Below are positions 7,737 to 15,110 of a stretch of DNA of 49,643 nt, one piece after another. The first letter of the stretch is position 1. Every line of letters begins with the position of its first letter. The notes under the pieces were generated by a model. The model was given only the letters and a program-made list of their open reading frames with translations. It made no database searches and was not told where the DNA came from. The stretch covers positions 1 to 49,643 of the forward strand of contig CALXES010000011.1 in NCBI GenBank assembly GCA_944387385.1, read 5' to 3'. Source of the DNA: an uncultured Clostridia bacterium (GTDB lineage Bacteria; Bacillota; Clostridia; TANB77; CAG-465). Both the position numbers and the translations under genes were made by a program.

Positions 7737-8205
7737 ATACTAATAAATCTTCTAAAAGTATTGGTTCATCAACAAAAATACCTGGTCTTCTTGCACCATT
7801 AATCTCATATTCTGTAAGTACAGCTTCCCTTTTTATATTATATTTTTCCCTTAATCTTTTAATTAGACCCTTAAGTGAAATTAATTCTTTTTTTGTAAAT
7901 TCACCATCTTTATCTAAACATAGCATTATTCCTATACTATCACTATCTATATCAATATTTTGTGAGCAGATTGCTTTTTCATTTTCTGGAATTATATTAA
8001 TTATCTCACCATTAACTCCAACTATGTAATGACATGAAAATTCTCTATCGTCTCTATATTTACTCATCTCTATTATATTTCTATTTTTAAGACAACTAAA
8101 TCCATTATATTTAGAAGATGTTAATATTATCTTTTGAGGCAATTCCATCTTCTCCATTCTTCTTGTATTATCACTTTTTGTTAAATAGTATTTTTTTATT
8201 TTCAT
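7735..8205 (-). CDS. Amidase_2/PGRP-fold protein, probably without catalysis
   Basis: The 156-residue protein aligns by eye with N-acetylmuramoyl-L-alanine amidases of the Amidase_2/PGRP fold. It has the C-H-Y-I-V-G-V-N-G-E strand and the S-I-G-I-M-L-C-L-D segment, followed by a K-E-L-I-S-L-K-G-L-I helix. The zinc ligands look lost: the usual His of the first strand (V-I-H-H-T) is I-I-L-T-S-S, and the G-H-x-E plus D-P-G-P region reads L-T-E-Y-E and R-R-P-G-I-F. No signal peptide is visible. It may bind muropeptides in the cytoplasm or be a decaying gene. Confidence 0.65.
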   Translation of the reverse strand: MKIKKYYLTKSDNTRRMEKMELPQKIILTSSKYNGFSCLKNRNIIEMSKYRDDREFSCHYIVGVNGEIINIIPENEKAICSQNIDIDSDSIGIMLCLDKDGEFTKKELISLKGLIKRLREKYNIKREAVLTEYEINGARRPGIFVDEPILLEDLLV

Positions 8206-8255
8206 ATTCTATCACCACTATATTTTATGTAAATTTTTAGTTTTTGTTAATTTTC

Positions 8256-8283
8256 TTGACAACTTATTTATCTTTGATATAAT
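8256..8283 (+). promoter_or_regulatory. ychF: Promoter of ychF
   Basis: TTGACA (8256-8261), a 16-bp spacer and TATAAT (8278-8283), about 30 bases before the start codon. Confidence 0.75.
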
Positions 8284-8313
8284 ATTAGATGTGTAAAAAG
8301 GAGTGTATTATAA

Positions 8314-9408
8314 ATGAAAATAGGAATAGTTGGTTTACCAAATGTTGGAAAATCTACACTTTTTAATGCAATTACAAAAGCAGGAGCTGAAAGTGCAAAT
8401 TATCCATTTTGTACAATCGAACCAAATATAGGTATGGTATGTGTACCAGATAAAAGAATAGATGTTTTATCTAAAATGTATGATACAGATAAAACAACTT
8501 ATGCAACTATTGAATTTGTTGATATTGCTGGACTAGTAAAAGGTGCTTCAAAAGGTGAAGGACTTGGAAATAAATTTCTATCTCATATTCGTGAAACCGA
8601 TGCAATTGCACATGTAGTAAGATGCTTTGAAGATGAACAAATTGTTCATGTTGATGGAAAAATAGATCCAATAAGTGATATTGAAACTATATCTTTAGAA
8701 CTAGTTTTTGCAGATATTGAAACTATAACAAAGAGAATGGATAGAGTTGGAAAAATGACTAAATCAGGAGATAAAAAAGCAATTGCTGAAATGGAATTAC
8801 TAAGAAGAATAAAAGAGCATTTAGATAATGGAAATCCTGTAAGAACAATGGAGCTTACTGATGACGAAAGAGAAATTATAAAAGATGCATTCTTTTTAAC
8901 TGATAAAAAAGTCATATATGTAGCTAATGTTTCAGAAGAGCAAATTTCATCAATAGATACTGATCCATATGTACAAAAAGTTAGAGATTATGCAAAAGCA
9001 GAAGGTGCTGAAGTAATTGCACTTTGCGCTAAACTTGAAGAAGAACTTTCAGAACTTGATGATGAAGACAAAGAAATGCTTATGCAAGACTATGGTATTG
9101 ATGAATCTGGACTTGATAAACTAATAAAAGCTAGTTACTCTTTGCTTGGTCTTATCTCTTTTCTTACTGCTGGAAAACAAGAATGTAGGGCTTGGACTAT
9201 AAAAAAAGGTACAAAGGCACCTCAAGCTGCTGGTAAAATTCACTCTGATTTTGAAAGAGGATTTATAAAAGCAGAAGTTGTATCTTATGATGATTTAATA
9301 AAATATGGTAGTATGAATGCTACAAAAGAAAAAGGTCTTGTAAGACTTGAAGGAAAAGAATACGTTGTAAAAGACGGAGATATTATTGTATTTAGATTTA
9401 ACGTATAA
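8314..9408 (+). CDS. ychF: Obg-family ATPase YchF
   Basis: The 364-residue protein begins directly with the P-loop G-L-P-N-V-G-K-S-T (7-15), then the switch region D-I-A-G-L-V-K-G-A-S. The usual N-K-x-D is replaced by N-V-S-E, which gives YchF/OLA1 proteins ATP rather than GTP preference. A coiled-coil helical domain is in the middle and the TGS domain is at the C-terminus (about 280-364, ending G-D-I-I-V-F-R-F-N-V). It binds ribosomes and takes part in stress and redox responses. The gene is monocistronic with its own promoter and terminator. Confidence 0.97.
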   Translation: MKIGIVGLPNVGKSTLFNAITKAGAESANYPFCTIEPNIGMVCVPDKRIDVLSKMYDTDKTTYATIEFVDIAGLVKGASKGEGLGNKFLSHIRETDAIAHVVRCFEDEQIVHVDGKIDPISDIETISLELVFADIETITKRMDRVGKMTKSGDKKAIAEMELLRRIKEHLDNGNPVRTMELTDDEREIIKDAFFLTDKKVIYVANVSEEQISSIDTDPYVQKVRDYAKAEGAEVIALCAKLEEELSELDDEDKEMLMQDYGIDESGLDKLIKASYSLLGLISFLTAGKQECRAWTIKKGTKAPQAAGKIHSDFERGFIKAEVVSYDDLIKYGSMNATKEKGLVRLEGKEYVVKDGDIIVFRFNV

Positions 9409-9432
9409 AGCATGAGAAATCATGCTTTTTCT
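9408..9432 (+). terminator. Terminator of ychF
   Basis: AAGCATGA (9408-9415), GAAA tetraloop, TCATGCTT (9420-9427), then TTTCTT. It starts within the stop codon. Confidence 0.8.
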
Positions 9433-9525
9433 TATTATCAAAAAAAGTGCTTTACATAAGGATTTTACTTAATTTTTTGCCACTCTTTTTTTTTAGAGTT
9501 TTGTGTATTTTTTTATTAAAAAAGC

Positions 9526-9554
9526 TTGACTTTTAGTATCAAGTAGATTATAAT
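9526..9554 (+). promoter_or_regulatory. Promoter of the tRNA-CAU/tRNA-Tyr operon
   Basis: TTGACT (9526-9531), a 17-bp spacer and TATAAT (9549-9554), 20 bases before the first tRNA. Confidence 0.75.
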
Positions 9555-9575
9555 AATAACTGTCCACAGTGATGT

Positions 9576-9652
9576 GGGCCTTTAGCTCAGTTGGTCAGAG
9601 CACTCGGCTCATAACCGAATGGTCCGGGGTTCGAATCCCTGAAGGCCCACCA
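9576..9652 (+). tRNA. tRNA with anticodon CAT (tRNA-Ile2 or elongator tRNA-Met)
   Basis: This is a complete 77-nt cloverleaf with acceptor GGGCCTT/AAGGCCC, anticodon loop CTCATAA and encoded CCA. The D-arm, the anticodon stem and the acceptor resemble Bacillota tRNAs with a CAT anticodon that are modified to lysidine by TilS and read AUA isoleucine codons. An elongator Met identity cannot be ruled out by eye. It is not the initiator, because the first acceptor pair is a G-C match. Confidence 0.93.
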
Positions 9653-9667
9653 TTTATATTATTCTTT

Positions 9668-9753
9668 GGGTAGGTGCCCGAGTGGCTAAAGGGGGCAGAC
9701 TGTAAATCTGTTGGCTTACGCCTACGATGGTTCGAATCCATCCCTGCCCACCA
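9668..9753 (+). tRNA. tRNA-Tyr (anticodon GTA)
   Basis: This 86-nt class II tRNA has acceptor GGGTAGG/CCTGCCC, anticodon stem and loop CAGAC-TGTAAAT-CTG giving GTA, a long variable arm and encoded CCA. It is co-transcribed with the preceding tRNA, 15 bases apart. Confidence 0.95.
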
Positions 9754-9768
9754 TAAATAAATGGTTTT

Positions 9769-9797
9769 ATATCAATACATCTGTATTGATATTTTTT
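9769..9797 (+). terminator. Terminator of the tRNA operon
   Basis: ATATCAATACA (9769-9779), a 2-nt gap, TGTATTGATAT (9782-9792) and six T's. The innermost pairs would open to make a loop. Confidence 0.8.
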
Positions 9798-9952
9798 ATG
9801 TCATTATTTTATTACAAATTTCAACATAATTTTTATTAAATTCAAATTATTTTAATTCAAACAAATTTAATTTCAAAAAAAAAAATCCTTTTAATAAAAC
9901 ATATTATATTACAATTACAATTAAAGGCTATTGCTTTTGAAAGGAGAACAAC

Positions 9953-10917
9953 ATGGGACATAATTTAACAAAAAGACTAATTCAAAAATCTGAGGAAGCT
10001 TTTATTCTATCTATTGAGACATATAATAAGCCAACTATAAAATATCGCGTTGAAGGCTTCTCTTTTTTATATGCAATGCTTGGGAACTAATGCTAAAGGC
10101 ATATTTAATAAAGCAAAATAAAAGCGTATATTATAAAGATAAACCTGAAAGAACCATAAGTTTAACAGAATGTATAAAACGTATATTTACAAATGATAAA
10201 GATCCACTTAGATTAAATTTAGAAAAGATAATTGAACTTAGAGATACCAGTACACATTTTATTACAGAAGAATACTAAATGTTATATATTCCTCTTTTCC
10301 AAGCATGTGTATTTAATTTTGCCGAAAAAATGCAACAATTTCATAATGTTGATATAAGCAAACTAGTACCTCAGAATTTTTTAACTATAACTACAAACAT
10401 GAAATCTTTTAACGAAACGGAAATTAGAGCTAAATATCCAGAAGAATTGTCTAAAAAATTAATTAATACTTATGCTACTTTAGCTCCATTAATACAAAAT
10501 AATAATAATAACTTTCCAATTAAAATTGAACATTATCATTATATAACAAAAAATAAAAATGAAGCTACTGAACTGTTATATATAGATAATAATGCTTCTG
10601 AAAATGTTAAAGTAATAAAAGAATTAAAAGATCCAAATGTTACACATAAATATAATATGAAAAAACTAAATCAAGAAGTCTCACAAAGACTAAAAAAAAT
10701 AGGTATAGATTTAAAATTCAATCAATACCACTTCAAACTTTTTTGTAATTACTACAATATAAAAAATAATAAAAAATTCTGTTTTGTAAATACAATTGGT
10801 AGATATTCAACATACAGTTATTCTTTAAGTGCAATAGACTTTATTGTAGATGAAATAAAAAAAGATCCAAATAATATAATTTCAAATCTTAAGGAAAAAT
10901 TAAAAAAAGGGAGTTAA
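9953..10917 (+). pseudogene. DUF3644 family (HEPN-like) gene with a frameshift and a nonsense mutation
   Basis: The ATG follows AAAGGAGAACAAC. The first frame gives 45 residues (Y-N-K-P-T-I-K-Y-R-V-E-G-F-S-F) and then stops. One T lost from the run at 10063-10068 explains it: adding a T restores F-F-I-C-N-A-W-E-L-M-L-K-A-Y-L-I, typical of DUF3644. The restored frame carries E-L-R-D-T-S-T-H-F (an R-x4-H motif as in HEPN ribonucleases), meets TAA at 10276-10278 where relatives usually have Glu, and resumes at once (M-L-Y-I-P-L-F-Q-A-C) to 10917. The full protein would be about 320 residues. Its 3' end overlaps a convergent structured RNA. It lies beside a tRNA operon, a common insertion site. 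Likely a decayed defence or toxin gene. Confidence 0.8.
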
Positions 10918-11003
10918 CCCCAGGGGCAAAGGATTCTAAATATAATTAATTATATCTACTCCCATTCGGGAACCCAGCCTTATCCTTCACAAGCTAACTC
11001 CAT
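10902..11003 (-). ncRNA. Candidate structured RNA convergent with the DUF3644 gene
   Basis: The minus strand has its own promoter, with a start predicted at about 11003. The RNA opens with GGAGTTA (11001-10995), which pairs with TAACTCC (10916-10910), followed at once by a CT7 run. The closing stem thus acts as the terminator. Inside are AAGGAT/ATCCTT (10987-10982 with 10934-10929), a TCCC-GAAT-GGGA hairpin (10971-10960), the 16-nt palindrome ATATAATTAATTATAT (10955-10940) and a CCCC tract at 10926-10923 that could form a pseudoknot with GGG at 10975-10973. There is no coding potential. The layout recalls ncRNAs that accompany HEPN abortive-infection genes such as AbiF; I cannot assign a family. 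Confidence 0.6.
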
Positions 11004-11009
11004 TAGTTA

Positions 11010-11037
11010 ATTATATCATATATATTAAAATATTCAA
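11010..11037 (-). promoter_or_regulatory. Promoter of the structured RNA
   Basis: On the minus strand, TTGAAT (11032-11037), a 16-bp spacer and TATAAT (11010-11015) place the start 1-2 bases before the first stem of the RNA. Confidence 0.6.
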
Positions 11038-11070
11038 GTTTTGAAAATTTTATTTACAAAATAAAACAAA

Positions 11071-11101
11071 AATAGGCAGTGAAAATCACTGCTTATTTTT
11101 T
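11071..11101. terminator. Terminator downstream of the DUF3644/RNA locus
   Basis: AATAGGCAGTGA (11071-11082), loop AAA, TCACTGCTTATT (11086-11097, one G-U), then seven T's. It terminates plus-strand transcripts and also overlaps the stop of the small minus-strand reading frame. Confidence 0.75.
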
Positions 11102-11274
11102 TGATTTTTTCTAATTTTCGTAATATTAGTTAGCTCCTCTACTTTTATTTTTTGCTCATCTATGGATGTCAAATTGCTTAATGGAAATATGAAATCATAT
11201 TTCTCTTTATTTGGATTTTGAGCGTCTTTTCTTTCTATGTCTAATTGATACTCGATATTTTTCTTTTCTTTCAT
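11086..11274 (-). CDS. Hypothetical 62-residue charged protein
   Basis: The product is short and lysine-rich (about 62 residues) without membrane segments or a recognisable motif. A GAGGTG sequence lies 14 bases before the ATG, farther than usual. It is 51 bases downstream of the membrane protein gene at 11326-12093 in the same direction, and its stop codon falls in a terminator stem. It could be a real small gene, the last member of that unit, or a remnant. Function unknown. Confidence 0.4.
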   Translation of the reverse strand: MKEKKNIEYQLDIERKDAQNPNKEKYDFIFPLSNLTSIDEQKIKVEELTNITKIRKNQKNKQ

Positions 11275-11325
11275 TTTTGATACGTTTTCACCTCAAATAT
11301 AGTATGAGCATTTTTTTACTTAATA

Positions 11326-12093
11326 TTACTTTCCTTTTAAATAGTTTTCCATGTCTACATCAACAGAATTTCCATCTGCATCCTTTATCGTATTAGTACT
11401 CTCATCATATTCTTTGAATCCATATTTTAGTCCACTACATATATATAAAACTCCGTCCTTTTCATATGTTGTAGTTAAGTAATGTTTATTAGGTTCTACC
11501 TCTGCAATATATACGTCATTTTCACAAGTTACATTTACAAATTGATTATCATTATATTTACTTATTACATCATCTTCAATTCCTAATAAACTTTTAATTT
11601 CCTTTACGATAAATTTTCCACCGGGTATAATCATTTCTCTTTCTCCTTCTAAATCATTTAAATAGTTTTTTTCTACATTTACTTTAACCCTAGTTGATGG
11701 AACTCCATCTATTATTTCATATCCTTTTATCTCTTTGATCTCTATTATGCTGACATATTCAGGTGCCGGATCTCTATATAAAATTTGTGACAATTTAATT
11801 TTTACATCACCAACAGCCTCTTCCTCTATAGGATCTTCATTTGATGCACTTATATTATCTATATTTTTTTCTGCATCACTACTATTATCTTTTAAAAGAT
11901 TTATACCTATAACTGCAGCACTAATTAAAAATACTACTAAGATAACGCTTGCAATTCTTAATCTTCTCTTCCTACGCCTTCTCTCCTCAGCTATTCTTTT
12001 AAATAGCTTTGTAGTATCAAACATTTTATCTGGAACCTTAATTTCCTTATACTTTTTTTCAAGTATTTTATCGATTTCATTCATATCTTTCAT
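11326..12093 (-). CDS. Single-pass membrane protein of anti-sigma-like layout
   Basis: The product has 255 residues. A cytoplasmic N-terminal part of about 40 residues ends in a very basic stretch (E-R-R-R-R-K-R-R-L-R), followed by one membrane helix (about 46-66) and an extracellular domain of about 185 residues rich in beta-strand-like sequence. This resembles anti-sigma/RsgI-type or DUF4179-type proteins, but no zinc-binding H-x3-C-x2-C motif and no adjacent sigma factor are present. I chose the ATG at 12093 because AGAGG sits 9 bases before it; the in-frame TTG at 12102 touches that site. It lies 37 bases downstream of the matrixin gene and may share its message. Confidence 0.55.
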   Translation of the reverse strand: MKDMNEIDKILEKKYKEIKVPDKMFDTTKLFKRIAEERRRRKRRLRIASVILVVFLISAAVIGINLLKDNSSDAEKNIDNISASNEDPIEEEAVGDVKIKLSQILYRDPAPEYVSIIEIKEIKGYEIIDGVPSTRVKVNVEKNYLNDLEGEREMIIPGGKFIVKEIKSLLGIEDDVISKYNDNQFVNVTCENDVYIAEVEPNKHYLTTTYEKDGVLYICSGLKYGFKEYDESTNTIKDADGNSVDVDMENYLKGK

Positions 12094-12130
12094 TTCAATC
12101 AACCTCTCACTTTAAAATTTACATATGAAT

Positions 12131-12703
12131 CTAATATAAATAATTTATTGTATCATGGTCACATTGTTGAACAGTAGTAACATAAGTATCAGATAATGCA
12201 GGACACATTATACTATAACTATTTTCATAGTGATTTAGTCCAAAAGCATGTCCCATCTCATGTTTTGCTGTTCTTATATCATATGAATTTCCATTTGAAG
12301 CATTAAAAACTACCTCTGTATAAAAATAGTTATATGTTGGCTCATAACCTCTTCTAGCTGCTAAAGTACCATCAGTATTCCAAAATGTTGTATATCCTAA
12401 TACATCACTTGTTAGATGAACATCTTGACTAGAAGTTCTAGAATAAAAATCCATATGAGTTGCATAGTTACTAGATACTGCTGTCATATATATTGGGTTC
12501 CACCCGTATCCTGTGTCTTCCCAATTATTTGCAGCTGAAACAATATTTGAGTAATATCCAGAAGCTGTACCATCTATATAATAGCAACAGTTTCCTACCC
12601 CTCTTGTAAATTTTGCATCATTTTCATATGTAGGAGTCATTGCAAAAACAGAACATCCTAATGCACAAAAAAATACCAAATAACAAAATAAAAACTTCCT
12701 CAT
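12131..12703 (-). CDS. Secreted matrixin-like zinc metalloprotease
   Basis: The 190-residue product has a clear signal peptide (positive N-terminus, hydrophobic core, cleavage near residue 21, V-F-A). The catalytic signature H-E-M-G-H-A-F-G-L-N-H (148-158) is the full HExxHxxGxxH zinc site, with a Met-turn S-I-M at 164-166, as in matrixins/M10-like zincins. There is no propeptide cysteine switch or cell-wall anchor. It is predicted to work outside the cell on proteins; substrates unknown. It is followed by a membrane protein gene in the same direction. Confidence 0.85.
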   Translation of the reverse strand: MRKFLFCYLVFFCALGCSVFAMTPTYENDAKFTRGVGNCCYYIDGTASGYYSNIVSAANNWEDTGYGWNPIYMTAVSSNYATHMDFYSRTSSQDVHLTSDVLGYTTFWNTDGTLAARRGYEPTYNYFYTEVVFNASNGNSYDIRTAKHEMGHAFGLNHYENSYSIMCPALSDTYVTTVQQCDHDTINYLY

Positions 12704-12795
12704 AAAATCCCTCCTACATATATAGACGGAATTTATAACAATTTTGTCACATTTTTTTTAGTTTTTTTTAAAAAAGTGATATTTTTATATGTTTT

Positions 12796-13002
12796 TTAAT
12801 TCTTTTTCTTTAATACCAGTAATTCTTCTATATCTTTTTCTAAATGAATATCATGCATTATTTCTATTTTTCTTATTTTTAAGTTTAGTAAAGAAGATAA
12901 AAATTCTGTTAAAAAAGCTTCATTTCCTTTATGTGCAAATATTCTTTTAAACACTATATCTCTTTTTACAGATAGTCTTTTCTCTTGTAACTTTTCAGTC
13001 AT
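12796..13002 (-). pseudogene. N-terminal fragment of a PD-(D/E)XK (Rpn-type) nuclease/transposase-family gene
   Basis: The 68 residues match the start of the PD-(D/E)XK nuclease family long annotated as transposase (Rpn/PDDEXK_2): V-F-K-R-I-F-A-H-K-G-N-E-A-F-L-T-E-F-L followed by N-L-K-I-R-K-I-E-I. Full members have 280-300 residues. Here the reading ends just before the catalytic D-x-K region, and the rest is absent downstream. It is therefore a truncated relic of a mobile or recombination-promoting nuclease gene. Confidence 0.7.
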
Positions 13003-13195
13003 CTCTTACCTCTTATACTATCATAAAAAACATTACTTTTCAATATTGGGAATATTTTTAGATTAAAATGCGCATTTTTTATCTTCTTTATAGTAAAGTT
13101 ATTTATGATAAAGGTATTATATCCACTTAAAATTACATTTTAAATATTATTAATTACATGTTACATAACTAGATTTTTTGAAATTTTATAATTGT

Positions 13196-13234
13196 AAAAA
13201 AGTACTATACTCAATTTAAGTATAGTACTTTTTA
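13196..13234. terminator. Terminator of the xseB end of the asp23 operon
   Basis: AAAAAGTACTATAC pairs with GTATAGTACTTTTT across a 9-nt loop (core 13201-13210 with 13220-13229). It can act in both directions. The rest of 13003-13195 shows no gene or structure I can support. Confidence 0.8.
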
Positions 13235-13465
13235 TTATTCCTCAGAAACAAAATTTTCTTCTTTTAGCTCACCATTTTCTCCTTGAACTAATATATTTAT
13301 TTTCTTTTCTGCTTCATCTAATTTATTACTACATTCTTTTGAAAGTTTTATTCCTTTTTCAAACTCTTTTATTGCTTCATCAAGTCCAAGATTGCCACTT
13401 TCAAGGCTTGTAGCAATGTCTTCTAATTCTTTTAAATTTTCTTCAAAAGTCTTTTCTTCTTTCAT
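13235..13465 (-). CDS. xseB: Exodeoxyribonuclease VII small subunit
   Basis: The 76-residue protein has the conserved T-F-E-E-N-L-K-E-L-E-D-I-A-x-x-L-E-S-G core and two helices typical of XseB. It binds XseA to form exonuclease VII, which degrades single-stranded DNA. The ATG at 13465 has AAGGAG at proper spacing; the in-frame GTG at 13474 overlaps that site. It lies 12 bases after xseA and is the last gene of the operon. Confidence 0.93.
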   Translation of the reverse strand: MKEEKTFEENLKELEDIATSLESGNLGLDEAIKEFEKGIKLSKECSNKLDEAEKKINILVQGENGELKEENFVSEE

Positions 13466-13477
13466 TATTTTCACTCC

Positions 13478-14671
13478 TTATTTTACAATAGCAGATATCT
13501 TTCCATCTGTAAGTGTTATTTTTACCTCATCATTACTATTTACATCACTTACCTTTTTTATTATTTTTCCATCTGCATTTTCTGTAACACTATATCCCCT
13601 AGTAAGTGTTTTTAGAGGACTTAATGTATCTATCTTTGTAATACTTTTTACACATCTAGTTCTATATCTTTCTATCTTATATCTTAATACAGATTCTGAT
13701 TTAGACATTAAACTGTCTATAGTCATTCTATATCTATTAATTTTCTCCAAAGGTACTTTTTCAAGTTTAGACGCTTTTAGTCTTTCAACATACTGTCTTC
13801 TTCTTTCAATATAGTTTTTTATAGCTATAATTGTCCTATTTTTATCTTTTAAAATTCTATTTACTATCTCACTATACTCAGGATAGACAAGCTCTGCTGC
13901 TGCAGATGGTGTTGGAGCTCTTAAATCTGAAACAAAATCACAAATAGTAAAGTCTGTTTCATGTCCTACAGCTGATACTACAGGAATATTAGAAGCATAT
14001 ATCTCTCTTGCAAGATTTTCATCATTAAATCCAAATAAATCTTCAAAAGAGCCTCCACCTCTTGCAATTATAATAACATCTACATTATTTAATTTATTAA
14101 AAGTCTTAAGCCCTTCAATTACAGTGCTTGCAACATTTACTCCTTGAACGGCTGCAGGATATATAAGTAAATTAACATTTGGATATCTTCTTGTTGTAAC
14201 ATTTATTATATCTCTAATTACAGCGCCTGTTCTTGATGTAATTACACCAACTCTTTTAGGTAAAAACGGTATATTTTTCTTATTTTTATCATCAAAAAGA
14301 CCTTCCTTGCTAAGCTTCTCTTTTAACTGCTCATAAGCAAGATAAAGGTCTCCTAGTCCATCAGGACTCATTGATTTACAATATATTTGATAAACACCAT
14401 CTCTTTCAAATACACTTATTTGTCCATTAATAATAACCTTCATACCATCGGCTGGTTTAAACTTTACATACTGTGCATATCCTTTAAACATAACACACTT
14501 TATTGTTGAAGCTTCGTCTTTTAATGTAAAATAATAATGTCCTGTATAATGTGCTTTAAAATTAGTAATCTCTCCTTTTATATTAATATTATTTAAAAGA
14601 TCATCACTATCAAAAAGCATCTTAACATATTTATTAATCTCTGATACACTAAAAATCTTCTTTTGTTCCAT
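13478..14671 (-). CDS. xseA: Exodeoxyribonuclease VII large subunit
   Basis: The 397-residue catalytic subunit has the N-terminal OB-fold (about 5-100), the nuclease core with V-G-V-I-T-S-R-T-G-A-V-I-R-D-I (about 140) and A-R-G-G-G-S-F-E-D-L (about 205), the S-A-V-G-H-E-T-D-F-T motif and a C-terminal coiled coil. Length is normal to slightly short. The start codon overlaps the end of nusB by 23 bases, suggesting translational coupling. AAGGAAG precedes the ATG. Confidence 0.96.
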   Translation of the reverse strand: MEQKKIFSVSEINKYVKMLFDSDDLLNNINIKGEITNFKAHYTGHYYFTLKDEASTIKCVMFKGYAQYVKFKPADGMKVIINGQISVFERDGVYQIYCKSMSPDGLGDLYLAYEQLKEKLSKEGLFDDKNKKNIPFLPKRVGVITSRTGAVIRDIINVTTRRYPNVNLLIYPAAVQGVNVASTVIEGLKTFNKLNNVDVIIIARGGGSFEDLFGFNDENLAREIYASNIPVVSAVGHETDFTICDFVSDLRAPTPSAAAELVYPEYSEIVNRILKDKNRTIIAIKNYIERRRQYVERLKASKLEKVPLEKINRYRMTIDSLMSKSESVLRYKIERYRTRCVKSITKIDTLSPLKTLTRGYSVTENADGKIIKKVSDVNSNDEVKITLTDGKISAIVK

Positions 14672-15080
14672 TTTCTACTTCCTTACTCTCTATAACTTTT
14701 GCAATAAGTCCATTAACAAATGATTTTGAATCGTTATTTCCATAAGTTTTAGCAAGCTCTACTGCTTCATTAGCGCTTACTTTTTCAGGTATATCGTCCA
14801 TATATTTTATCTCATAAATAGCTACTCTTAAAATAGCCAAATCAATCTTAGCAATTCTATCTATAGACCAATTTTTTAAGTTATTTAAAATAATGCTGTC
14901 TATTTCCTCAAGTTTGTCTTTTACTCCTCTTACAACTTTTTCAACATATTCTTTTTCTGTTTGACTAACATTATTTTCTTCATAGCAATTTCTAAGGATA
15001 TTATCTATATTTTCATTCTTACCAAACTCTAGTTCATAAACGCACTTAAATGCATTATCTCTTGCTTTCTTTCTACTCAT
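14649..15080 (-). CDS. nusB: Transcription antitermination protein NusB
   Basis: The 143-residue all-helical protein has the expected N-terminal S-R-K-K-A-R-D-N-A-F-K-C-V-Y-E-L-E-F and the C-terminal I-P-E-K-V-S-A-N-E-A-V-E-L-A-K-T-Y segment. NusB binds boxA RNA with S10 during rRNA antitermination. Its place between the DUF2273 gene and xseA is usual in Clostridia. Confidence 0.95.
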   Translation of the reverse strand: MSRKKARDNAFKCVYELEFGKNENIDNILRNCYEENNVSQTEKEYVEKVVRGVKDKLEEIDSIILNNLKNWSIDRIAKIDLAILRVAIYEIKYMDDIPEKVSANEAVELAKTYGNNDSKSFVNGLIAKVIESKEVENGTKEDF

Positions 15081-15110
15081 TTTTTAACAAACTCCTATTC
15101 TAAATAATTT

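Noticed and set aside
8646-8915. Antisense frame within ychF, like others in xseA, pheT, glucosaminidase and PBP genes
   Set aside because: These frames lie opposite clear conserved genes, have odd compositions rich in Ser and Phe or Leu, and lack ribosome sites.
10090-10917. Two separate genes downstream of the tRNA operon
   Set aside because: Both pieces and the 45-residue start form one DUF3644 protein once a lost T and a stop are allowed for; neither has its own ribosome site.
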